Notes under the pieces: model-generated
Seen by the model: the letters and a program-made list of their open reading frames with translations, nothing else
Database searches by the model: none
Told to the model about the DNA's origin: nothing
Source: an uncultured Clostridia bacterium
GTDB lineage: Bacteria; Bacillota; Clostridia; Lachnospirales; Anaerotignaceae
Assembly: GCA_910587195.1 (NCBI GenBank)
Contig: CAJUKL010000011.1
Coordinates: 4,639-33,676 of the forward strand
Reading direction: 5' to 3'
DNA length: 29,038 bases
Part shown: piece after piece, positions 23,781 through 29,038 of the stretch
Layout of the letters: each line of letters starts with the position of its first letter
How positions within the stretch are numbered: position 1 is the stretch's first letter
Translations under genes and position numbers: made by a program

Positions 23781-24530
23781 CTACCATTCTATTTGCAATT
23801 CTACTGGGCAATGGTCAGACCCCATTACCTCCCGATGTATTTTAGCATCTTTTAAATAGGGTGTTAATTCTTGAGAAACAATATAATAGTCAATTCGCCA
23901 ACCAGAATTATTTGCTCTGGCATTTGCTCTATAACTCCACCAGCTATAAGCACCTTCCAATGTGGGATAAAAATGACGAAAGGTATCCACAAAACCATTT
24001 TGTAAAAGAGTTGTCATTTTTCCCCTTTCTTCATCAGTAAAGCCCGGATTAAATCTATTGGTACTTGGATTTTTTAAATCAATTTCTTTATGCGCAACAT
24101 TCAAATCACCACAATAAATAATCGGCTTTTTGAGTTGTTTAAAATAAGCAAGAAGGGCATCTTCCCATTCCATACGATAGGCAAGACGTGCTTGTTTTGG
24201 CTGAGAATTTGGAGTATATACTGTAATATAATAAAATTTTTCAAATTCTAAGGTAATCACACGACCTTCTTTATCATGTTCTGGAATGCCAATGCCATAG
24301 GTAACGGAAAGAGGTTCTTTTTTACTAAAAACTGCTGTTCCAGAATACCCTTTTTTTTCTGCATAATTCCAATATTGAAAATAACCTGGTAAATCTAATG
24401 TAAGCTGTCCTTCTTGCAATTTTGTTTCTTGTAAAGAAAATAAATCTGCATCTGCTTCATAAAAATATTCTAAAAATCCTTTATTTACAGCAGAACGTAA
24501 TCCGTTTACATTCCATGATATTAGTTTCAA
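23781..24530 (-). CDS. exoA: Exodeoxyribonuclease III / AP endonuclease
   Basis: A 249-residue Mg-dependent nuclease that cuts DNA 5' to abasic sites in base excision repair. A TTG start at 24530 is chosen: GGGAGG lies 7 nt upstream and the protein then begins KLISWNVNGLRS as in other family members. An ATG 10 codons earlier lies inside the predicted -10 box and cannot be transcribed from that promoter. The catalytic set is N7, E35 (LQETKLQ), D142 and N144 (CGDLNVAH), D214 (WRIDYYIV) and the D239/H240 pair (GSDHCPVEL). Length matches B. subtilis ExoA (252). It is first in a two-gene unit with the zinc-ribbon gene and is divergent from the nitrilase operon. Confidence 0.95.
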   Translation of the reverse strand: MKLISWNVNGLRSAVNKGFLEYFYEADADLFSLQETKLQEGQLTLDLPGYFQYWNYAEKKGYSGTAVFSKKEPLSVTYGIGIPEHDKEGRVITLEFEKFYYITVYTPNSQPKQARLAYRMEWEDALLAYFKQLKKPIIYCGDLNVAHKEIDLKNPSTNRFNPGFTDEERGKMTTLLQNGFVDTFRHFYPTLEGAYSWWSYRANARANNSGWRIDYYIVSQELTPYLKDAKIHREVMGSDHCPVELQIEW

Positions 24531-24558
24531 ATGGTATTCCTCCCTTTTATTTTTTTCC

Positions 24559-24587
24559 ATTATAGCACAACATTTTTATACTGACTA
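24559..24587 (-). promoter_or_regulatory. Promoter for exoA
   Basis: On the minus strand, TAGTCA (24587-24582), a 17-bp spacer and TATAAT (24564-24559). Transcription would start near 24552, leaving a leader of about 22 nt before the TTG start. This rules out the in-frame ATG at 24560. Confidence 0.65.
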
Positions 24588-24611
24588 CCACAAAATAACA
24601 TAGCCTTTCTA

Positions 24612-24640
24612 TTGTTTCTTCCCCTATTTTCGTGTAAAAT
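24612..24640 (+). promoter_or_regulatory. Promoter for the nucleoside salvage operon
   Basis: TTGTTT (24612-24617), a 17-bp spacer and TAAAAT (24635-24640). The leader to the first gene is about 48 nt. No operator palindrome stood out. Confidence 0.65.
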
Positions 24641-24695
24641 ATAGGTACTTCATTTCAAGATGGAAACCTAATTAACAAGGAAAGGAGCAATCAAA

Positions 24696-25481
24696 ATGAA
24701 AGTTGCATTAGCACAATTAGATATTGCGTGGGAAGATAAGCAAGAAAATCAAAAACGCTGTTGTGTTCTGTTGGAAGAAGCAAAAAAACAATGTGCAGAT
24801 TTTATTCTTTTTCCAGAAATGACATTAACCGGATTTTCTATGAACACAAGTACATATGCGGAAAATTTACAAGATTCCCCTTCTATTACATTTTTTCAGC
24901 AAAAAGCAATACAATATCAAATGGCAATCGGGTTCGGACTAATGATAAAAAATGGGGAAAAGGCAGAAAATCATTGTATGATAGTAGATGAAACAGGAAA
25001 AATAATAACAGACTATACAAAAATACATCCATTTTCCTATGGTACAGAGTCAAAATTTTATAGTGGTGGGGAACATGTTACTTCTTGTACTATCAAAGGG
25101 ATTCCAGTTTCTCCCCTCATCTGTTACGATTTACGATTTCCAGAAATTTTTCAGGCATGTTCTGTTCATAGTCATGTCATTACTATCATTGCAAACTGGC
25201 CTACTCCAAGAAGATGTCATTGGATTTCCCTTTTAAAAGCAAGAGCTATTGAAAATCAATGTTATATTTTAGGTGTCAACCGTTGTGGAAATGGGGATGG
25301 TTTAGAATATAGCGGAGATAGTATGATAATTGACCCTTACGGAAAAATAGTTGCTATGGCAAAAGAAGCATCTCAAACTGTCATAGTCGGAGAAATTGAT
25401 GATAGTATAGTAACAAAATATAGACAGGAATTTCCTTTAAAGCAGGATAGAAAACCTTCCCTTTATCGTCAATTCTATTAA
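24696..25481 (+). CDS. Carbon-nitrogen hydrolase, nitrilase superfamily (omega-amidase-like)
   Basis: A 261-residue cytoplasmic amidase-fold protein. The catalytic triad is E41 (LFPEMTLTGF), K109 (YTKIHPFSYG) and C143 (PLICYDLRFPEIF), with WISLLKARAIENQCYILGVN following as in the family. Size and motifs resemble the YafV/omega-amidase branch, which hydrolyses alpha-ketoglutaramate and similar amides; another small amide is possible. It starts the operon and is followed by pdp after 15 bp. A direct role in nucleoside breakdown is not established; the link may be regulatory only. AAAGGAG lies upstream of the ATG. Confidence 0.88.
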   Translation: MKVALAQLDIAWEDKQENQKRCCVLLEEAKKQCADFILFPEMTLTGFSMNTSTYAENLQDSPSITFFQQKAIQYQMAIGFGLMIKNGEKAENHCMIVDETGKIITDYTKIHPFSYGTESKFYSGGEHVTSCTIKGIPVSPLICYDLRFPEIFQACSVHSHVITIIANWPTPRRCHWISLLKARAIENQCYILGVNRCGNGDGLEYSGDSMIIDPYGKIVAMAKEASQTVIVGEIDDSIVTKYRQEFPLKQDRKPSLYRQFY

Positions 25482-25496
25482 AAAAGGAGTAGAAGT

Positions 25497-26801
25497 ATGG
25501 ATTTTTTAGATACCTTAATCAAAAAAAGAGAGGGCAAAAAACTAACAAAACAGGAAATAGAAAATTTTATTGCACATGTTACAGATGGAACAATTCCTGA
25601 TTATCAAATATCTGCCTTTTTAATGGCAATTTATTTTCAGTCATTAGATGAACAAGAAACGGCACAGTTGACACTTGCTATGGCAAATTCTGGAGAAACT
25701 TTAGATTTATCTTCCGTTTTAGGCTTTAAAGTAGACAAACACAGCACAGGTGGTGTTGCAGATACAACAACATTGATATTAGCACCCCTTGTAGCTTCTG
25801 CTGGTGTTCCAGTTATTAAAATGAGTGGCAGAGGACTAGGTTTTTCTGGCGGAACGATTGATAAACTAGAATCTATTCCTAATTTTCATGTAGAAGTTAC
25901 GCAAGAACAAGCATTGCAATGGGCAAAACAAAGCAATCTTGTAATTATGGGACAAAGCAAAAATTTAACGCCAGCCGACCAAAAATTATATGCGCTTAGA
26001 GATGTAACAGCTACTGTTGAAAGTATTCCTTTAATTGCCTCCAGTATTATGTCTAAAAAAATTGCAGCAGGTGCAGATGGCATTGTATTAGATGTCAAAT
26101 GTGGAAATGGTGCTTTTATGAAAACATTAGAAGATGCGCAACAGTTAGGAAAATGTATGGCATCTATGGGGCAGCATGTTGGCAAAAAAATAACTGTTGT
26201 TATTAGCAGTATGGCACAGCCTTTAGGCAATTATATTGGTAACCGCTTAGAAGTAATAGAGGCAATCGAAACTTTAAAGGGAAAGGTACAAGGAGATTTA
26301 TTAGAGGTTTCTCTTACTCTTGGAGCGCATATGCTTCTATTAGCTGGTAAAGTTTCCACAGAAGAACAAGGAAAACAATTACTTTTACAAAATATTCAGA
26401 ATGGCAAAGGACTTGCAAAATTTGAACAACTTTTAAAACAACAAGGTGGCGATGCCAGTATTATTAATGATTATCAAAAATTACCACTTTCCAGCCACAA
26501 AGTATATTTTTATGCGCCTTCTGATGGCTATGTTCAAGCAATGGATACCGCAGCCATTGGCAGAGCTTCCCAAGAAACTGGCGCAGGTAGAAAACAAAAA
26601 ACGGATGTTATTGATTTTGGTGCAGGGATTGTGTTGAAAAAAAGAATCGGTGATAGTGTAACAAAAGGAGTGGTAATTGCAGAAATTTATAGTAGTACGG
26701 AAAAGCAGGGACAAAATGCACTTTCGATTATAGAAAATGCATTTGAAATTGGAAAAAATAAGATTTCTGTTCCACCATTAATACTAGATGTTATTCAATA
26801 A
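25497..26801 (+). CDS. pdp: Pyrimidine-nucleoside phosphorylase
   Basis: A 434-residue enzyme that splits uridine, thymidine or deoxyuridine with phosphate into base and (deoxy)ribose-1-phosphate. The three domains keep their order. The N-terminal helical part opens MDFLDTLIKKREGKKLT. The phosphate-binding loop is KHSTGGVAD (81-89), followed by KMSGRGLGFSGGTIDKLESI (108-127). The base-binding set is YALRDVTATVESIPLIASSI with MSKKIAAGADGIVLDVKCG. The C-terminal alpha/beta domain ends near LKKRIGDSVTKG. H82, T120 and the R-S-K base contacts are kept. Two positions differ from B. stearothermophilus Pdp: A88 for Gly in the loop (next to the K+ site) and F116 for His. It lies between the nitrilase gene and deoB, with AAAGGAG upstream. 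Confidence 0.95.
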   Translation: MDFLDTLIKKREGKKLTKQEIENFIAHVTDGTIPDYQISAFLMAIYFQSLDEQETAQLTLAMANSGETLDLSSVLGFKVDKHSTGGVADTTTLILAPLVASAGVPVIKMSGRGLGFSGGTIDKLESIPNFHVEVTQEQALQWAKQSNLVIMGQSKNLTPADQKLYALRDVTATVESIPLIASSIMSKKIAAGADGIVLDVKCGNGAFMKTLEDAQQLGKCMASMGQHVGKKITVVISSMAQPLGNYIGNRLEVIEAIETLKGKVQGDLLEVSLTLGAHMLLLAGKVSTEEQGKQLLLQNIQNGKGLAKFEQLLKQQGGDASIINDYQKLPLSSHKVYFYAPSDGYVQAMDTAAIGRASQETGAGRKQKTDVIDFGAGIVLKKRIGDSVTKGVVIAEIYSSTEKQGQNALSIIENAFEIGKNKISVPPLILDVIQ

Positions 26802-26824
26802 CTGTCGTAAAAAGGAGTGAAAAT

Positions 26825-28009
26825 ATGAAAAGAGCAATTATCATTGTATTAGACAGTGTCGGGATTGGAGAACTACCTGATGCTTCTGCCTATGGTGATG
26901 CAGGTAGTAATACACTTGTCAATATTAAAAAAGCAAAACCAGACATGGATTTAAAAAATATGTGTACTTTAGGTTTAGGCAATATTGAGGGAGAAGAAAT
27001 TTCTTTATTGGGAAAAGTAGAACATCCAAAAGGTTGTTTTGCAAAAATGGCAGAAAAATCCATTGGAAAAGATACCACAACAGGACACTGGGAAATGGCT
27101 GGTGTTATTACAGAAAAACCTTTTCCTACTTTTACAAAAAATGGATTTCCTCAAGCATTAATGGAAAAATTTGAAACAGCAATCGGTACAAAAACTTTAG
27201 GAAATTATGCTGCTTCTGGTACAGAAATTATAAAAGTGCTTGGCACAGAACATATGAAAACAGGTTATCCTATTGTATACACTTCTGCTGACAGTGTATT
27301 TCAAATTGCAGCACACGAAAATGTGATTTCTGTGCCAAAATTATATGAAATCTGCCAAACAGCAAGAGAATTATTAACAGGAGAGTGGGGTGTTGCTCGT
27401 GTCATTGCTCGTCCTTTTATCGGCACCGAAGGAAATTTTGTCAGAACTAAAAACAGAAAGGATTTTTCTTTGCCACCAACAGGTACTACAATCCTAGATT
27501 TAGCAAAGCAAAAAGGACAAGCCGTTGTTGCTATCGGAAAAATAGAAGATATTTTTGAGCATAGAGGTATGACCATTACAGACCATACTACAAACAATGC
27601 AGATGGTATTGAAAAAACAGTAGAATATCTTAAACAAGATTTTGAAGGAATCCTCTTTACAAATTTAGTTGATTATGACATGATTTATGGACACCGGAAT
27701 GATATAGAAGGCTACAAAAATGCTTTAGTATATTTTGACCAAAAATTACCAGAAATAGAGAAAGCCCTCAAGCCGGAAGATATTTTATTTATTACTGCTG
27801 ACCATGGTTGTGACCCTACCACATCAAGTACAGACCACAGCAGGGAATATGTCCCATTGTTGGTATATGGCAAAACAATTAAGCAAAATGTAAATTTAGG
27901 AATTCGTGATACTTTTGCAGATTTAGGGCAAACCATTTCTGATTATTTAGATTTACAAGCTAATTTTGCAGCTACTAGTTTTTTGCAGGAAATAAAAAAG
28001 GATGAATAA
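26825..28009 (+). CDS. deoB: Phosphopentomutase
   Basis: A 394-residue alkaline-phosphatase-superfamily mutase that interconverts (deoxy)ribose-1-phosphate and the 5-phosphate, feeding the pentose phosphate or deoxyribose-aldolase route. Metal ligands are visible in IIIVLDSVGIGELPDA (D10) and TADHGCDPTTSSTDHSREYV. The phosphorylated threonine lies in DTTTGHWEMAG (about T85), and GHRNDIEGY marks the cap domain. Length is standard (390-400). It directly follows pdp (23 bp gap, AAAGGAG), so the product of Pdp is the substrate of DeoB. comB begins 2 bp after its stop. Confidence 0.97.
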   Translation: MKRAIIIVLDSVGIGELPDASAYGDAGSNTLVNIKKAKPDMDLKNMCTLGLGNIEGEEISLLGKVEHPKGCFAKMAEKSIGKDTTTGHWEMAGVITEKPFPTFTKNGFPQALMEKFETAIGTKTLGNYAASGTEIIKVLGTEHMKTGYPIVYTSADSVFQIAAHENVISVPKLYEICQTARELLTGEWGVARVIARPFIGTEGNFVRTKNRKDFSLPPTGTTILDLAKQKGQAVVAIGKIEDIFEHRGMTITDHTTNNADGIEKTVEYLKQDFEGILFTNLVDYDMIYGHRNDIEGYKNALVYFDQKLPEIEKALKPEDILFITADHGCDPTTSSTDHSREYVPLLVYGKTIKQNVNLGIRDTFADLGQTISDYLDLQANFAATSFLQEIKKDE

Positions 28010-28011
28010 AC

Positions 28012-28698
28012 ATGAAAATACAAATTTTACAACAATTAGAGGGTGCCAAACAGGCGAAGGGGCTTGCTGTTATTATTGATGTTTTTCGAGCATTTACAAC
28101 AGAATGTTTTTTTATAGCAAATGGTGCAAAAGAAATTTTTGCTGTAGGCGATGAAAAAATTGCTTATGCTCTCAAAAAAGAACACCCAGATTATATTTTA
28201 GCAGGAGAAAGAAAAGAAGTTATGCTTCCCGGTTTTGACTATGGAAATTCTCCAGCAAAAATTGAAAAAATTGATTTTACAAATAAGACGATTGTACACA
28301 CCACAAGCGCAGGCACACAGGGCATTGCCAATGCTTCTTATGCGGAGGAAATCATAACAGGAAGTTTTGTCAATGCTTCTGCCATTGCGCAATATATCAA
28401 CCAAAAAAATCCTAAAGTGGTTTCTTTGGTATGTATGGGAAAGGCTGCTATTTCTCCAACAGAAGAAGATACTTTTTGCGCAGAATATATTCAAAGTTTG
28501 CTTTTGAAACAAAATTATCCTTTAATGGAAAAATTAGCTAGTTTGCGCCATTTAGAAGGAAAACGTTTTTTTAATCCAGAAAATCAAGAACAATGTCCAG
28601 AAAGGGATTTTTTTATTGCTACTACACCAAATCAATTTAATTTTGTTTTGAAAGCGGTTTCTGATAAAAGAGGATTTCACAGAATCCAAAAAATTTAA
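28012..28698 (+). CDS. ComB-family protein (2-phosphosulfolactate phosphatase-like)
   Basis: A 228-residue protein of the ComB fold. Landmarks are VIIDVFRAFTT (20-30; family DVLRATST), AGERKEVMLPGFDYGNSP (64-81), VHTTSAGTQGI (95-105; family TTNGT), GSFVNA (117-122) and EEDTFCAEYI (151-160). The founding member removes phosphate from 2-phosphosulfolactate in coenzyme M synthesis, which this organism is unlikely to perform. Homologues are widespread in bacteria without that pathway and their substrate is unknown. Position 2 bp after deoB suggests a phosphatase role linked to pentose phosphates or nucleosides, which is inference. AAGGATG near the deoB end serves as ribosome site. Its TAA stop is the first part of repeat R8. 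Confidence 0.85.
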   Translation: MKIQILQQLEGAKQAKGLAVIIDVFRAFTTECFFIANGAKEIFAVGDEKIAYALKKEHPDYILAGERKEVMLPGFDYGNSPAKIEKIDFTNKTIVHTTSAGTQGIANASYAEEIITGSFVNASAIAQYINQKNPKVVSLVCMGKAAISPTEEDTFCAEYIQSLLLKQNYPLMEKLASLRHLEGKRFFNPENQEQCPERDFFIATTPNQFNFVLKAVSDKRGFHRIQKI

Positions 28699-29038
28699 AA
28701 CTTTGGACGCTATCCAACCCTACAAGCTTTTTGAAAAAAGCTTGACCAAAAACTTTACCTTCTGCAAACGGTACAGAGTGAAAAATTTAACTGGTGGTGC
28801 TCCGTTGTCGTTTATCTAAAATAGCTATTCAACTCCAACACACAGTAGCAAAACGAAGTTTTGCACAAAAGTTCTTTGCTTCCTTTCTTTCAAGAAAGGA
28901 AGTGAAAAAAGCTTGACCAAAAACTTTACCTTTCGCACACGCAACAGATTCTAAATTTTAACTGGTGGTGCTCCGTTGTCGTCTATCTAAAATAGCTATT
29001 CAACTCCAACACACAGTAGCAAAACGAAGTTTTGCACA
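28696..29038 (+). repeat. Interspersed mosaic repeat R8: hp0, hp1 and two tandem bodies (cut by window edge)
   Basis: It begins TAAAACTTTGG on the comB stop. hp0 is TTGGA/TCCAA (28703-28717) and hp1 CAAGCTTTTT/AAAAAGCTTG is at 28723-28744. The first body ends in hp3 CTTCCTTTCTT/AAGAAAGGAAG (28879-28902). A second body starts directly after it, 171 bp from the first, and reaches hp2 at the window edge. The two bodies are nearly identical in their last 90 bp or so. Non-coding. Confidence 0.9.

Noticed and set aside
28012..28698. Coenzyme M biosynthesis
   Set aside because: The ComB-like protein is the only candidate; no comA, comC or comDE is nearby and the family is common in bacteria without this cofactor.

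Overview
The window is a 29 kb, AT-rich chromosomal segment of a low-GC Gram-positive anaerobe. A Clostridia member (Lachnospirales-like) fits best: it has strong AGGAGG-type ribosome sites, TTGACA/TATAAT promoters, an Ile T-box leader, a MecA adaptor, a DUF4364 protein, a K+-dependent membrane pyrophosphatase and a PTS sugar cluster. The species cannot be named from the sequence. No rRNA, tRNA, CRISPR array, phage gene or transposase was seen. Gene content is mostly housekeeping.

Layout. 1-1714 (minus): a promoter drives a membrane-anchored LysM protein and then the start of rho, which runs off the left edge. 1894-2758 (plus): mecA and its hairpin. 3155-5212 (minus): hppA. 5377-8858 (plus): promoter, Ile T-box with terminator/antiterminator, a type-2-like isoleucyl-tRNA synthetase, and a strong terminator. 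9105-9699 (minus): DUF4364 regulator-like gene. 9756-16894 (minus): sugar operon of PTS EIIBCA, HAD phosphatase, GH36 alpha-galactosidase and GH13_4 amylosucrase-type enzyme, with a divergent AraC regulator (17084, plus) followed by hemW. 19250-23255 (plus): nicotinate phosphoribosyltransferase; proB with 5-formyl-THF cyclo-ligase; a divergent PurC-like protein. 23558-24587 (minus): exoA and a small zinc-ribbon protein. 24612-28698 (plus): nucleoside salvage operon of nitrilase-family amidase, pyrimidine-nucleoside phosphorylase, phosphopentomutase and a ComB-family phosphatase.

How the genes fit together. The sugar locus looks like a regulated alpha-galactoside/sucrose utilisation unit whose regulator and transporter share an overlapping divergent promoter region. 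The nucleoside operon converts pyrimidine nucleosides to pentose-1-phosphate (Pdp) and then to pentose-5-phosphate (DeoB).

The least ordinary feature is non-coding: a family of mosaic, hairpin-rich repeats at eight intergenic loci (called R1-R8 here). They are built from shared modules, including a body of about 171 bp that is tandemly doubled at two loci. Stem sequences differ between copies but stay complementary. Several copies begin with TAAAACYTTG exactly at a gene's stop codon. All forward copies lie in sense orientation directly after plus-strand genes. This is the best candidate for an undescribed system: a mobile or recombining 3'-UTR element.
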